Of a stretch of DNA of 64,000 nt, positions 10,854-24,400 are shown one piece after another. The DNA comes from Lactarius indigo (Eukaryota > Basidiomycota > Agaricomycetes > Russulales > Russulaceae), in the NCBI GenBank assembly GCA_025766275.1, contig JAFKAC010000005.1, positions 1,116,001 through 1,180,000 on the forward strand. Reading direction: 5' to 3'. Position 1 is the stretch's first letter, and the number at the start of each line of letters is the position of its first letter. The notes under the pieces are model-generated. The model was not told the DNA's origin. It worked only from the letters and a program-made list of their open reading frames with translations, and searched no databases. Made by a program: the position numbers and the translations under genes.

Positions 10854-11442
10854 AGAATTAGGAGGTGTACAGTATAAGATTTAAAGTCGCGAAGCGCTAT
10901 CTAGCACGTTGTTTTAAATAAATAGGTTACAGCAGGGGGATTTGCCGCAGGCGTGCGACAGATAGGTTTGGTTCTGAGCCGTCCCTGAGGCCAATGAGGG
11001 CAAACCAGCGTTCCAATGCCCGCACCCATGACCTGCATGACCCCTTGCACACATAAGGTGGTCCTGGCTCTCCACCCTTTCAAGTTTCTGCATCCACTTC
11101 CCCGAAACTCCAAACGCGATTCGCCGCCCAACCTCGCTACACGTGTATGCAGATACTCAACATCGCTTTTTGTCCGTCCGTCACTCGCAACCCACTGCTG
11201 CCGCCCTCAATAGCTTTATTACTCCTGACCACCACTTAATCGCTGTCATTGGCAACGCTGAGACCTCGTTTGTTGATCACAGCACCGCATCGCCGGCGGT
11301 TGTCCCCGACTGCCGATGCCACGACACACATATCATGCATTATGAGGGGGATGACGAAAACAAACAGACCGCGTCCCTGCCTCGTGGGTTGTAACTTAGC
11401 AAGTAGAATATATACATACTACATAGTCCTAATCTCCACCGC
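10854..11442. other. Convergent intergenic region
   Basis: Lies between the stops of the peptidase (+) and the NLR-like gene (-). It should hold both 3' untranslated regions. No conserved frame seen. Confidence 0.5.
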
Positions 11443-14400
11443 CTATTCTGCCTTAGCGCCGTGATTCAGTAGCAATTGCGCGACCGCACTATATCCACCC
11501 TTCGATGCCACCTGGAATGGCGTCCCGTTCACTGTGCTCAGTACATGCATATCTGCCCCGTGCCCGAGTAGCAACCACACAATTTCGAGCCTCCCCCCCA
11601 CGATGCCAAGGATAATGGAGTGCGAATGATGGTGTCTTGTGCATTTACGTTAGCTCCATGCTCGATGAAAAGCCGTGCGACTTCGACATGTCCGTTCAAC
11701 AATGCATAGTGCAGAGGCGTACAGTCCATAAAACACTTAGCGTTGACGTCTGCATTGTGCTGGAGTAGCATACGCGCGACCTCGTAGTAACCTTGGACCG
11801 CCGCTACGTGCAATGGTGTCCAGCCATCACTGTCATTCACGTTCGGGTCTGCTCCAAAATCAAGTAACACCCGCGTCGCCTCCACATTGTCGTCCCAGGT
11901 AAAGTTATGCAGTGGAGTGTCTCCGAACGAGTTCCTAGCATCGACGTCAGCCCCGTGTTCAAGCAGAAAACGCACAACTTCCGGGTAACCCATAGACAAC
12001 GCCGCACGTAAAGGAGTTCCGTACCAGCCGCCTCCGATGCCTAGATCCTGCCTCCGCGCAACAACAAGCTGCTTTGTCACCCAGCTGAGGCCTCTAATGC
12101 AGCATAGTATAGTGGGGTAGCCGTAGGTGACGACGGGCGCTCTGTGAGGTCGGTCACGGGTTGGCCATGCCCCTTACTCTCGTCGTATATTCAGGTCCAC
12201 GCTGCGAAATGGGGCTTGGTGTGATCGAACAGAAGCTCTATGTGATCTTGAATTTGTAACTCTACATCATTGAACCGCGCATGATTGGCCAAGTATCGGG
12301 CAGCATAAAACGCGAGAGGAAGCTGCTCGATGAGCTTCTTATCCACCTTCTCGTCTAGTTGGAATAACACAGCAAGGCAGGCCCGCGCAAGAATCGTATG
12401 AGCTGACACTAAGGGAGCATGGAAGTAACGGATATCTGTAGAGGTCGAGATAGCGAGACGATTGGAAGTCAAGAACTCGTTGACTGAGAAATGGGAAAAT
12501 TGCACGATTTGTGAATCCTTCACTTTGATGACAAAGACCAAGCTAGAGCAGACAGACACCACTGCATCTTCTGCGTCTTCCGGCCGCCAGTCCTCTTCCA
12601 GCTTGGTAGCCATTTTCGAGTCGAATTGAATTGTAAAGATCTCAGCGAGCTCTTCGAGTTTGAGCGGGCGAATGGACGCAATCAGGCATTGTAAAAGACG
12701 ATGCGCGTGCTCTCGTTTCTGCATAGGAATACCCTGCAATATCCGCTCGTAAGTCTCATCCAGACTCGCCGGTAACTGGTTGAGAACTTGTCGAATGCTT
12801 GCAGCCATACAGCGGCGCAGCGTGTCCAGTTGACAAAACACCCAGCGAAACCTGTGCCACACCATGAGTGACATTTAGATGTTCAAGCACGGGGACACCT
12901 TACATCCCATCGGTTCTTTCCGAAAGTGTACTGATTACCAGTTGCTTTTCCTCCATTCTCCACCTTCGCATCGCTCGATCCGATTCAACAAAAGATCTGA
13001 TATAGGTGTTGATATCCTCCCTTTGCCCACCTTCCTCATGAAGCGACACGCGGTGGAATGTGGGAATCAAGGGGTCGAGAACAGTTTGAATGTCTTGCTC
13101 GGGACGACTTGTAAGGCACAGATACAGATTCGGATACTGGCCGCTGCCAACGTCCTCGACAGAATCCAAGACCTTTTCGCGAGAGGATGGTGTTCCAGTA
13201 GTATTCGGACACTCGTCCAATGCATCCAGGATGATGTAAAATCGGGTATGTGGGGCAGATTGGAGCATGTCCTTGAGACATTGTACGAGGGTGACCTCGC
13301 TTGGTTGATTGCCGTCCCGATGTTTGGTGTATAGATCTGACAGAACGCTCCAGCAAATGTCGGATGTGTCGCTGAGCTGAATGAGGAGAGATGAAAGCAG
13401 CCCGCGGATATCCCGTTTGGCAGCGTCTTTGAAGTCGAAATAAAAGTATATCATCAATGATGAACCAACAGTTCGTTTGAGGTTTTCAATGATTATTGAA
13501 CTTGCCAACGATGTGAATTTCCTTGGGAAAATGCAGGCGCATGGGACCACATACCAGAGAACACTCCTCCCAGAATCAGCTAAGGGAGGAGACAAGAAAG
13601 GTCGTCATTTATGAAGACGCACAGGGTTCAGAAAAAAGACGGACAATTTCCGCGGATCCGCAACAAGGGACCATTCTTTTTCCACTCGTCGAACGCATTT
13701 CCTTGAGCAAACCACGTTGTAGTGCCATTGCGGTGAGTATCACAAGCAAGGTTGTGATTTATGGAAGGATTTGGAGGAGACATCCATCTTTGGAGGTCAC
13801 TTCGTGCGCGACTGCCTGTGAAACAGTCAGGCAAACAAGTACATCAGCTATAAAAATAAAGTGACGACCCAATGTGTCTGTCGCTATTCAAACGCCATGG
13901 TTTCAACGCTCAGCGAACGAACAAAACAATCACTACGCACCCTCTCTGATTTTTTTCACATTGCTATCGACGCTGCGTGTGACCGCTTTGACTGCCTTGA
14001 CGCTATCATCAATGCCATGTGTAACCTCCCGATTTCTCGCCACGGCCATCTGCATCTCTTTCTGCGTGAGTACATCCAATCTCATGAGCGCATTCTCAAC
14101 GTCGGTCCGTTCCACAAGTCTCTTCAGATATTTCTCTACCTCATCGTGAGCTAGGATCACAAGTTGAATGGGCCAACTCACTGAATCGTCTCTGTTTCAT
14201 CTCTTATGTTACAAGAGCGAAGACGGACAGCACTTACGCCATGATTTTTCCCAGTACCTCCACCATTGCATGTGTCAGTGGCGTGCCAATGTATATCTCA
14301 AGTCGTTGTAAGAAACCTTGCATGCGCTCAAAGAGGCTGGCGAGTGCGTCGTAACTCGCCAGGACGTCCTTGGCTACCTGAAAAACTGGTGTGTGACCCG

Positions 14401-14817
14401 ATGCACTTCAGGTAACGTTGAGGAGCACCGACTGTAAGAAGCGCCCCAGCGCCCGAGAAAATTACTTTCGCAGGTGAAAACACCTGAGAAAATGCCCGAG
14501 TTGAGATGCAATGAGTGGATTCCGTGCGAACTTACCAGTCCGACTCCCTCTCCAAGTGCCGCCGAAAATGTGAACAAGATATGGACCATCGGATCGAGAA
14601 GCCTCTCATCGCCTTTACGGATTTCGTCGAAAATTTCTGCCTGCTTTCGAAATATGCTCAAGACAGCATCAGGCGAATCGCAGCTGTCAAACACCACAGA
14701 AAATGGATGCGTATTGAGATCTTGTTTTGTCAGTTTCTTGTACTTTCTCGCGGCAACCTCGAGGATTGAGATGAAATTAGAGGTAGAGGTCGCAGTTGCA
14801 CGTTGTGTTCCGGACAT
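11443..14817 (-). pseudogene. Goodbye-NACHT-ankyrin NLR-like protein, disrupted
   Basis: Fungal STAND/NLR-like architecture. From the ATG at 14817 (MSGTQRATATSTSNF) comes a Goodbye-type helical domain with DLNTHPFSVVFDSCDSPDAV and FSAALGEGVGL, continuing near 14230-13930; then a NACHT module introduced by WMSPPNPSINHNLAC, with Walker B ILDALDECP and an SRPEQDIQ sensor; then six ankyrin repeats. The P-loop, rebuilt across an intron, reads GNSDSGRS where GxxGxGKS is expected, so the invariant Lys is Arg (codon 13566-13568). Three lesions lie in the C-terminal half: TGA at 12191-12193 where relatives have Trp, a 1-nt shift near 12078-12085, and a shift in a C7 run at 11593-11599. Past each, the family sequence resumes; the last repeat ends HGAKAE at 11443. 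Sequencing error cannot be excluded for the homopolymer. Function, if any, would be self/non-self recognition. Confidence 0.8.
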
Positions 14818-15487
14818 GGTGTAGATTGTTGTATGGTCGAGCGAGGCTGATCGGTGACGGGAAGAGAGTGCGGGTATTGCCAAAGGACTCGTGAGGAGGG
14901 TTCGCGAACTGATACCACGGAACACTGCCTCGTCAGTGGGAAGGCGCAGAGTGATACTGCGGCGCAAGATAGAGATTACGTTGCCAGTGAGGGCCAGGTG
15001 ACCAGGTTGACAATACTCCCCATAGCTTTTTTGGAAACGTACTTTGTTCTCAAAACTACAATAATATAATCAAACTATTTACCATTTGTAGGTGCTAGCG
15101 TAAGAAGATAGGATTCAGTCTCACAGTATGATAACTTGATACCTGGCGCGAAATGGCTACACTTGCTTCCCTGGCAGGCAGTGCGACGAGTAGATGCCGA
15201 GGTACAGTGAAGTTTGTACAAGCCAACCAATCCACTGGCAGGTAGAAGAGCAGACAAGTGTGACACTCGATCGCTCTTGGCCTCCTCATGAGCAGCATTC
15301 AGTTTGGAGTGAGGATGATGGGCAAACTCAACCAGTCAGCTTGAAGGGTGGCAGGGAAGGCTGCATGACGGCTCCAACACGTGGTCACACGATGGTCACA
15401 CACGTACCTCGTGACCTGATCGCGGACACAGACACGACCCACGACCCATCAGAACGCTGACCACGACGACCAACGACGATACAACTC
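14818..15487. other. Divergent promoter region
   Basis: Separates the NLR-like gene (-) and the coiled-coil gene (+). The NLR frame stays open upstream to 14967 without extra family similarity. No other coding signal seen. Confidence 0.45.
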
Positions 15488-16933
15488 ATGTCAGATCCAT
15501 CCGTAGCTGTCGCGGAGGCCTTCAAACAATTCTCCCAGGCGACTGTCTCTGCCGTAGGCCAGCATACCCTCCTCTCCGATCCATCATTCACTCATTTCAG
15601 CTTCGTGTTTACGAACAAGGAACGCGTGCAAGACTAAGTCAAGCCGAGGACGATCTCCGTGCCCTCCGGCGCGAGCGCGATGATGCGCTCCGAGATCTCA
15701 ACGCGAGCAGGGAACAGACGCAGGTCTGGGTTGCTGAAGTGGACAAGTGGAAGTCAGAGGTGCGTGGCCTACGCCTTTTTGGCACAAGACTCTGCTCACA
15801 CTCGTCGTAGGCGAATAAAGCGATAGTCGTGGTAAAGTCCTCGTTTGCCGAGTCCGACGGACAGTCCATCTAATCCTGACCTCCTCCCCCTTGCGCACCT
15901 GATGCAGAACACCCACCAAGCCGAACTGGTCAACCAGCTCCGCCAAGAGGCGCAGCAATGGAAAGACCAATGCTTGCGCCTCGAAGAGACGCTCCGCGGG
16001 GAAATAAAGGCTTGGAAGGACCAATTCCTGCGCGTGGACGCCGAGCACGCACGTCTCCTCAACCAGCAGCTATCCGCACCATCGTCGCAGGTCCGCGTAC
16101 CGCGTACCCCCTTCACTGTTCGACATCGCTTACCACGGCGCCCGCCCCAACAGAACACGCTCGCACCACAAGACGACAGCACCCCGAAGTGCATCCCGGT
16201 GCCTCTGCCCGGCGACTCCTCCGCCACGTCTTCCGCCACGAAGCACCGCGCATCCGCGTCCGTGTCCTCCTGTTCCGCCCGCGTCGATAACAAGCCCGCA
16301 CCCACCAAGGCCCCGCTCCCGCGCGTGGTCCGCCGCGTCCAGGCGTTCATCGAAGTACCCGTGAAAGAGGAGGAACAGGAGGACCTCGAACCGGAGCGGC
16401 CCGACTCGGCCTTGCTACTGCAGCCGCCGTCGACGTCCCGTGCCGGCGTGAGGCGGCGCAAGTCTAGCGCCAGCTCACGTCGAGTAAGTCGGCGCGTACC
16501 CTCCGATGCGAGCGATTCCGGCGCCGGCGACGGAGAACCCCAACCGACCGGGGGTGGTGGTGGTGATGAATACGTAGACGAAGAGGAGGTCGAGAATGCG
16601 ATAGCGTCGTCTTCCCCAGGGCCAGATGGTAAGGCGGTCCCATGGGGCAAGAAGCACATCCGCCACCTGCCCGATGAGGAAGACGACGAGTTGATGATGT
16701 ACGCTAAGGTTCGTTCCCCCGAGACTCTCGCGTCGATTCACCCAGGTTGACAGGGTAATAATCTTCAGAAAGTTCGCCTCCCGCACGAAGTCCACATCCC
16801 AAGGCCCCCCCGTCCCAAGAGCGTCACAAATGTCGCAGCGTTGCGCACGCCGGCGACGGACACGTCAGCGCGGAAGCGTAGGAATGAGGTCATGAACTCT
16901 ACGAGTATAACACGAGTGAAACGGCGAAAGTGA
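15488..16933 (+). CDS. Coiled-coil protein with basic, phospho-site-rich tail
   Basis: Not a family I can name. Start ATG 15488 (MSDPSVAVAEAFKQFSQ). A 48-nt intron (15553-15600) joins this to LRVYEQGTRARLSQAEDDLR, and heptad-like Leu/Ala/Arg/Glu sequence follows for about 50 residues and again at LVNQLRQEAQQWKDQ...LRLEETLRGEIKAWKD, predicting two coiled-coil segments. A Ser/Pro/Ala-rich middle, an acidic stretch (VKEEEQEDLEPE), a basic RRRKSSASSRRVSRR patch, and a conserved-looking end WGKKHIRHLPDEEDDELMMYAK...KVRLPHEVHIPRPP follow. It finishes with the Lys/Arg cluster RVKRRK at 16933. The second exon junction (15740-15865) is not resolved. The basic patches suggest a nuclear protein; a scaffold or chromatin role is only inferred. 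Confidence 0.65.
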
Positions 16934-17178
16934 CCCAGATCTCATGTGTCTTCCCGAGTTTGTATTTAATTTGTACTCTCCCGGATACTCAGCACCTCCT
17001 TTATGAACTGGACCACATCCTCTAACTGGGATTGCATGAACAAATGAATGGTAGGGTATTGCGTACACTCCATACAGTATTATGCGCGAGCGAGAGTGAA
17101 TAAGCCATATATGGTCGTACATCGAGAGTCATGCGATCCAGATCCTCTGGCATAAATATAGTCTGTGATCGCAAGAGC

Positions 17179-18829
17179 TCACATCAACTTTCCATTGGCA
17201 TGTCCGTTCGTCCCCGCGTTTTTCTTGAGACTACGTTGTGTTGCAAAGAGCGCGCTATCAAGGATAGAAGCCACAGTAAGCACACCACCCACGATGGCAC
17301 ATGTTCTGAGTTTCACGTCAGGGATGTCCGAGTAAAACGGAAAGAACATAGAGACGCACGATGTCAAAAAGTGTGCAAATGATTGGCGGGTTTCTCGATG
17401 GGCGACGAGGATGGGAGAGATTTCATAGTTGAAGAGGGTGCCTGCGCGTTGGTCAGATATCAGTCACTCGCCGCGCCGCTTTCGGTAGATAACTCACCCG
17501 GCACGCCCACAATACCGTGTTGTATCTGTATTCCCTCGTCTGTATTGCCTGCTTGGCCGGTGGTAAGGTCACGCTCAAAATGCGTGACGCTATACTGGTG
17601 CGAGTTGACGATCTGACCGTTCAGGGTGTGAAACTGGGTAGATACGACCTTGAGGAAGTACTGGAACATGTACTGCGCTTTTGACGTCTAGTTTGTGCAT
17701 GCCCGCGTCTCAGCCATTGCAACACTGATCGAAAGGGACATCGACGCACCCTTCCCATATGCGCATCTAGCGGGTTCTGGTAGATACCCAAGCGCTCACG
17801 CATCTCTTTGCTGACCTGCGCCTTTGACGCGTCAGCCTCGTCGTCCGCGGTGAAGTACATATAGTGGATGGTATGTGAGAAGTCGTGTCGGTTGCCGTCG
17901 TCCTTGAGGTATGGTACGAGCTCGTAGAACTGGGACTGGGCCGATTGGAAGGAGCGCCCTGGCGAAATGTGGACGCTCCCGATGACCTTGTTGACTCGTA
18001 CGAGACCGGCGACGTTGCAGCCCTCCGACGCCTGCTCCCGTATGTGATCGGACCAGTGTTCCTCGACGCACTATTTCCTCTCTCTTTCAGAGTCCACGCA
18101 CGACGGAAAGGAGTTCCGCACCTGCTCAATCGCACTGGGGTTACCGAAGCTCCAACCCTTCCGAGTATATGCCTCGCGGACGGCATCGCACGAATTACAG
18201 CACCCGCTCTCGGGGGGCTCTCCACCATAGCATGAGCCACAATATCCAGTTGCGCGTTGCTCGTTCAACTTGTCGATATCATTGCGAAGCTCAGCGGTGT
18301 GCGAGCCCGGAACAACCGACCCTGCCTCTGTGAGGCGGGTCTTGACGATATTGTGTGCGATATCACGCTGGAGCTCGCCAGAAATATCAACTACGTCGAG
18401 AGACAATACTGCGCCGGTTGGTCGTTAAGATGGCGGCTGCTGCTGCGGAAAAAGATTAGGATGGCAACTCACGGTAGCACGGTACTCTTGGGTAAGTCAC
18501 ATTGAGATGTACAGTCAACTTTTCGCCCCTGCTTCGGTCGACGACGACGGAGGTGTCGATGTTGACACGCCGGTAGTCGAGGAATTCCATGACGGTGAAG
18601 GACAGGATGATCGCAACAGAGACCAAAGTCACTGCGAGACCAAAGTCTGTTTTCTATTCACAATGGTACGGATGTACGCACGAAACGCTCCCGTGCGTGT
18701 TCTGACTTTAACGTCCTCCATGGTCTGGGCGGCAAATGAGGATTTGATATTTGGGGTCTACACGGCACGACGGACCTTGCCAAAGGCGTCCATGGTCTTA
18801 AGACCGCCAAAGAGGGTCTTTGCTGGCAT
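17179..18829 (-). CDS. ERV46: COPII/COPI vesicle protein ERV46 (ERGIC3 family)
   Basis: Membrane protein that cycles between ER and Golgi with ERV41 and helps retrieve cargo. ATG 18827-18829 gives MPAKTLFGGLKTMDAFGK; an intron joins this to TMEDVKVRTRTG, then the first membrane segment (VSVAIILSFTVMEFLDYRRV). The lumenal part has VDRSRGEKLTVHLNVTYPRVPCY, LDVVDISGELQ and the cysteine cluster YCGSCYGG...CCNSC. Further landmarks are VNKVIGSVHISPGRSFQSAQ, FLKVVSTQFHTLNGQ, HQYSVTHFERDL, GTLFNYEISPI and the second membrane segment CAIVGGVLTVASILDSALF, ending GHANGKLM. Six or more short introns. It lies 105 bp downstream of VPS45 on the same strand, giving two vesicle-traffic genes in tandem. Confidence 0.93.
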
Positions 18830-18934
18830 TTGAATATGATAATAAAGAGAGAATAGGGAGAGAGGTGGATGATGCTACCAAAAGAGAGACGAGTCGACGT
18901 GTCCCAACCAACGGCCGAGTCACGCGTCTAAAAA

Positions 18935-21410
18935 TTACTGCAGCCCGATTCGATCGACGCCTTGCTTCACCTTGCCCAGAAGATTGCGAACCCCATCACG
19001 GATCCCATCCGCTTGCAATCCGCTCGCCTCACCGCTCGTTCGATATACCCCTGCACCAGCTGCCCCGCCCAAGCTCAGACTCACCCCCCCTAGATTTACG
19101 TTCAGCGCGGGCGCGCTTGATGCCGATTCTGGTGGCGGCTCATAAACAGAGGCCGGGAAGCTGGCCGCTGCAGATTCGACCATCTCGAGGAAGCTACGAA
19201 TCGCAATTGATAACGGGGCTAGTGAGATACCGTGAACGTATCCGCACCTTGATGAGTTGTGCACACAGGTGCCGCCAAGCAATAGACGCGCCCCCCCGGT
19301 GCTACCGGCTGTTGAATCATGATTGAACAAAGCCACCGTCCGCGCTTCTTCATAGGTGGTACCCCCGATCATAAAAATAATCACGTCTTGAGGTCTAAAA
19401 CGATCAATCAATACTGGCGGCGCCCCCGCAAGTTTTGTTACAGGACGACGTGCCGTTGCAACCCCGCATTCGGCCCCGCGGACTCCAAGAAGGCGTGGCT
19501 GTTCTCCTTCAACTTCCCTTTGAAAAGATTCTCCAATGTCTCGGATAAGTGCGGCGTATGTTGCATATACACGTTCTCCACTCCCTAGTAACGGTGATAT
19601 CAGTTACGAGTTTATGCAGTGCGACTATAGCGGACCTTCAATCCTTTCAGTGCCGAGCGCCCCAAGGCAAGCAGCGATTCAGTTGAATAGAGGTCATCTT
19701 GACGGTGGTCAGCGCCCGCGATATTCAGAAGGGCATACACCAGCTTTGGCATCAATCAATACAGTGTCCTAAAAAGTCGCATAAAACCCTATGCTTACCC
19801 GGGCATCCTCCTTCCGAACACCGTTTTCCAATGCAAGGGTAATGAGTGACGCAATGTTGCTTGTTTGCGTCTTTTGGTACCGTAACGCGTAAAGGATCAG
19901 AAGGCGAAGCTTATTTCGAGAAGATACGTCGTTGTTGGTAATGAACCCTTGGACGCTCTGCGTGAATCCTGGTGAACAAACAACCCCCGTGTGGCGTAAA
20001 GCAATCAAACCTTCAGATCTGCCCCAGCTCTTGTTGCGAGTCCTTGCTCCACCTCACCCAACTCTAAGAGTTTATCTTTATCTACAAGCCGGCTGAGCTC
20101 CCCTACGAGCGCCACATGTTTGCTCACGTTCCCGCCAAGCTTCCTGAACTCGGGGTACTCTTCCACAAATCGTTTCATATCCGATATTGAATTGATTGAA
20201 GAGGGCTGTTGGGCGAGGGAGCGCGCCTGATATGACTGTACGTACGACTTGAGCGCAGACCCGAGGTCTCCAAATGTCGCCAGGTGATGCCCCTGGAAGA
20301 ACGGATCCGTCGAAGTGGTCAACGTGATTTCCTGAACAGAACGAGTGAGATGAGACGTCCGTTATGGCTACTGGTACCAAGGCGCACTGAGAGCTCCTGA
20401 CGAATATCTGGCACCTGACTCATGTCCACGCGGCCATTGCGAATACCGAGCAATTCATGGACCATAGCCTGATACGTCCACTGCGAGAGCATGGGTGTGA
20501 TTGGGTCGTTTCGGCGGTCAAGGATGAGGAGTAGAGGTGGGACCTGCGTCGACCGGAAATCGAATAATTGAGACTCGGCCTGAACGCGACTCTGGTACAA
20601 ACTGAATACAAGTGTTCGGTAGACAGAGCTGAAAGCCGTACGTGAAACTCGACGGCAAGTTTTCTGGCCATACCGCTCATCTTCTCGTAGCGAACGATTG
20701 GTTTCTTCTTCAGACTAAGCATCACCGCAACCAGTCCTTGAACATGCCGCTCCAATGCTTTTGTATCCCATGTGTTTGGAGATGAACCATATAAAGGGGT
20801 AGCAGGGGAAGGGGTGTAGTTTAGAGTGAAGAGACAAGGGAGGAGAGGGGCATAATCAGCAAAGTATTCCTAGTGAGAGGAATGTTAAGATTCTAGCTAA
20901 GGAATGATAGATGCGCAAAGAGATACCTGAACTTCTCTCACGGCCTCATATTCGTCTGCATCAGCCAGGCGTTCGATGGCCGTCTTACTCAAGATGTTGC
21001 TGAAATCTAGAGGTACGAAAATGAACAACAAAGGTGACGAGGTGCCAAAGAAGGATGGCATTCACCCACTGACACAGGTAATACTCTCCGTATTTTGGTT
21101 CCTTGAGTTCAGCTTCAAGTGCGCCGAGACTGTCCTCGTTGTTCTGCAGGAAACATATGCACTTCATATGGGCCATACGCTCACGCTTATCGTTGTCGAT
21201 TCTATCAGTGAGGTAAACCTGATGTGAAAGAAGGATCGACTGCGTAGAGGCCAGGGACACTATTGGAGTCTAGGAGAGCCGTCCGTCAGAACGCGTCGAC
21301 ATGCTGGCACCACAACGTACAGTATGTGAATCGAGAAGTAATACTTTCATTGCTGATGGCACAGAGACCATTTTGATAATGTAAGTTTCGACGGCCTTGA
21401 CGACGTCCAT
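18935..21410 (-). CDS. VPS45: Sec1/Munc18 protein VPS45
   Basis: SM-family regulator of SNARE assembly at trans-Golgi and endosomal membranes. The start at 21408-21410 gives [20 protein letters not shown], the standard VPS45 opening, followed over short introns by [65 protein letters not shown], the [18 protein letters not shown] helix, the central [19 protein letters not shown] signature, [32 protein letters not shown], and the domain-3 motif [19 protein letters not shown]. The tail is Gly/Ala-rich and ends [10 protein letters not shown]. Length and order match full-length VPS45, so I see no sign of decay. Confidence 0.94.
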
Positions 21411-24400
21411 GTCGTGCTCGTACTCTTGCACTTGCCCCTTGCAGTGCGAAGCACGAAGTGATTACATCAGCAACTCTTGCTGAACCGAGCAAGCTCCTGA
21501 GGCAACGCAAGGGCTGATCTGAACTCTCTTCCTCTTCCCTGACCCTTCGAACAGGGGCGGGCACAGCGCCGTATCTCGCGCCAGGAATTGTAGTCTTACA
21601 AGGTAATATTACACACATCGAAACGTAGAGACATTGATGTTGGCAGCGTAGCCTATTGTACCTCCGGACGGTCGTCAAACCCTTACCTCTTCGCTTCCAA
21701 GCCCAAGCATTTTACTCGGACGCTGTTATGTTTAATTCAATCATATTTCCGAATCCTCAGGGCGTGTCTGTCATCTAGGCATACGCCTGTCTGTGAATTG
21801 AATAGTGATCACCTCTTCGAGGGGCCGGAGATGTCTTTACAGCGAACATGCGTTCTCATGCACACCAGTGGTGATCACCGAACATTGTCGGGTTCGGCAG
21901 TGTGTGAGTTCCGCTTGTCACTGTCATCATTGCGTCGTCTTTCGTCACTCACCAACCTCACCAGGCATGATTCAGAATGACGCGCTATCAGTGAGGGCGC
22001 TGTTGGTGCGCACAATGATCCTAACACTTGCGCAGCATCGGCACCTATTCCCCCCGTCTCGTTCGCTTGCCACTATCGGGATTGAGCACCGCCAGTTGGC
22101 ACCAATCAGGTACTGTACTTGTGTCGAGCGCTCTAAAGCCGAAGAGTTCGGATGGCCTATGTAAAGGTGACACGTCCCAGCTGTGAGAGGAATTACGTGT
22201 CTGTCATATTGTCTCACAAGCTCTCAGGCTTCGGGCTCTAGGATTTTAAGATTTAACCGGCCGGGACCATGAATGTTATTCTTGGATTGCGTGCCTCCGG
22301 TGACCTCGCGAACCCTACCTCCTGCGGCGAAACACCTCGGAACCTTTCCAATATGCCGTGAGCCTATCGCGCGATATGCGTACTCATTCTCATGCATGTT
22401 AGAACTCATTCTCTGAACGATCCACTCCCCTTGGAGTTACATTTACGTCCAAAGATAGCACTTCTTCTACTCGGCCTGAGCCTACGCTTGTTTTTTCTAT
22501 TCGTACGGAAACCTTCCTCGCCTCGATATGGGTCCCATCTTTGCATTCACGCTTTAGCGGCGACTTTTACTTCTCTGCTACGAATTTTCATCACGTTTCG
22601 CGCCATCCTCCTCCCATCACGCAATTGTCAAGCGCTTCCCGTCATTCGTTCATATCCGTGATGACGGGGACTGCCAGCGCGTGCATGCGTAATTTGGTAA
22701 CACGGATTCTATTCTACAACGCCGCCTCCAAATGACTGTTACTACCTGTACTCGTACACGAGTTGCGTATGCTGTTGCCACTATCTCAGGGAAAGAGCGC
22801 CTCTTGGAAGTCTCGGCCACGCCGATTCAGAAATTCACTGCCCTTCCAAATTCACGTTCGATTACACACCGGACACGCAATATCCGGCGAAGGTCTCATG
22901 ACCACCGATTATGGGGGTAGTGTTATCGCCATGTTGACTCGATAACTGTGAACGCACCCCCGAACACGACTTTTCGCCTTCCTATGTCTTCGCAGTCGGC
23001 TCAAGTGCCCTCCTCATTGGCGTAGCGCCGGCCGTCATGTGCCCCACATTGCGCAACCCAATTCGCGCATGTGTAACGCCACATCCCTCGGCTCGTCCCC
23101 AACACGCACAGGTTTAGAAACAAACACGTTCGACTTGAGTCATGGAGGAACCCACTTCCGAGTCACGTCAACACTTCAAGCTTGTGCGTTGGCCCGTTGC
23201 TTTTTCGTTCCGGTTCGCAGACAGACCCGGGACATATGCATGCTGCTCCATACAAAGCACCACATGTTCTGCATCTCAGCTGATGATGCACGCACGATGG
23301 AGTGATCTCATTAGGGATTCTGGAACCCCCCATCATTGAGTGCTGAGCGTGTATGGCTATGAAATGTCCGCCTCGAGGCGTTCATACAAGCCCACCCCAC
23401 ACTCCAGCCGTGTCCGGCCTCTCGGAACTACTTTTGGCTGCACAGCAAACAGGCGGATGGGCACTCGCAACAAACCCTGTTGTTCAGGGTCTGGCCCCCT
23501 CCTATCACTAGAGTTGCCTTTCATTTTACGCCGCAAGGAAAATGTTAGTTGGTCATGCGACCCGTTCATGCACACCGATGAGTGCCAGTGAAGTCTGAAT
23601 ACAGGAGTCTGCAGCTTGTTTGACACCGGAGGGAGGCACTCGCGAATCATGAGGCAGTCTGTACTCGACTCACCTCGCCTCACCTCATTCAGACAAGGCG
23701 ATGCGTGCGATGCGCGCTCATTCCCTCCATCCGGCATCCAATGAAACCAACTATCATTCAACATCGCATTTAGCATAGTTTCATAGTTTCAATGGGGTCG
23801 CCCACACCCCCACGCCATACTATACCCCACACATCACAACCGTTTCATCTCGAACAAGACGACTCGCCAGAAGCATAGGTTCCTTTCAGCCACACGACCT
23901 TGTCTTTGTTCTCACCCTGATGGGCTCATTTCACACTTTCACTGTCGCTATGCCTCGTTTGTTTAGCAACCGTGCCGGTCGGATTAATCACGTCCCTTTT
24001 TGCTACCGTTACTGTACCCATGGTTGGCTGGTGCCGTTCACCTGGCAAGATCAATGAAGCTTCCGAACCCCGCACACAGCGGCGTCTTCCCAATAGCCCA
24101 GTTCATGTACATAAGCTGCTAAACTAAAAACTGATCAAGCAGGACCGCGCAGTCGGTAAATAAACCTTCATAGCACCATAACACATGCCGGAAACGCCCA
24201 TACAGGATTAGCTCATCCCACTCTGGCAATCTCCGCCCGTCCGACGCAAGGTCCGACACTAGTTTTTTTTTGTCGCTACCGCCTTGTCATCTGCCTTGTC
24301 ATCCCATCCAGATGTGCCACAATGTGGTAAATCAGAGAATTTTTTTCACAAAAAAAAAAGCGAAGGTGGACTCAATTGCATAGCTAGGCGTGGACCACAG

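Noticed and set aside
15796..16659. 287-codon minus-strand frame
   Set aside because: Antisense shadow of the GC-rich coiled-coil gene, with Arg/Ser/Cys-rich composition and no motifs.
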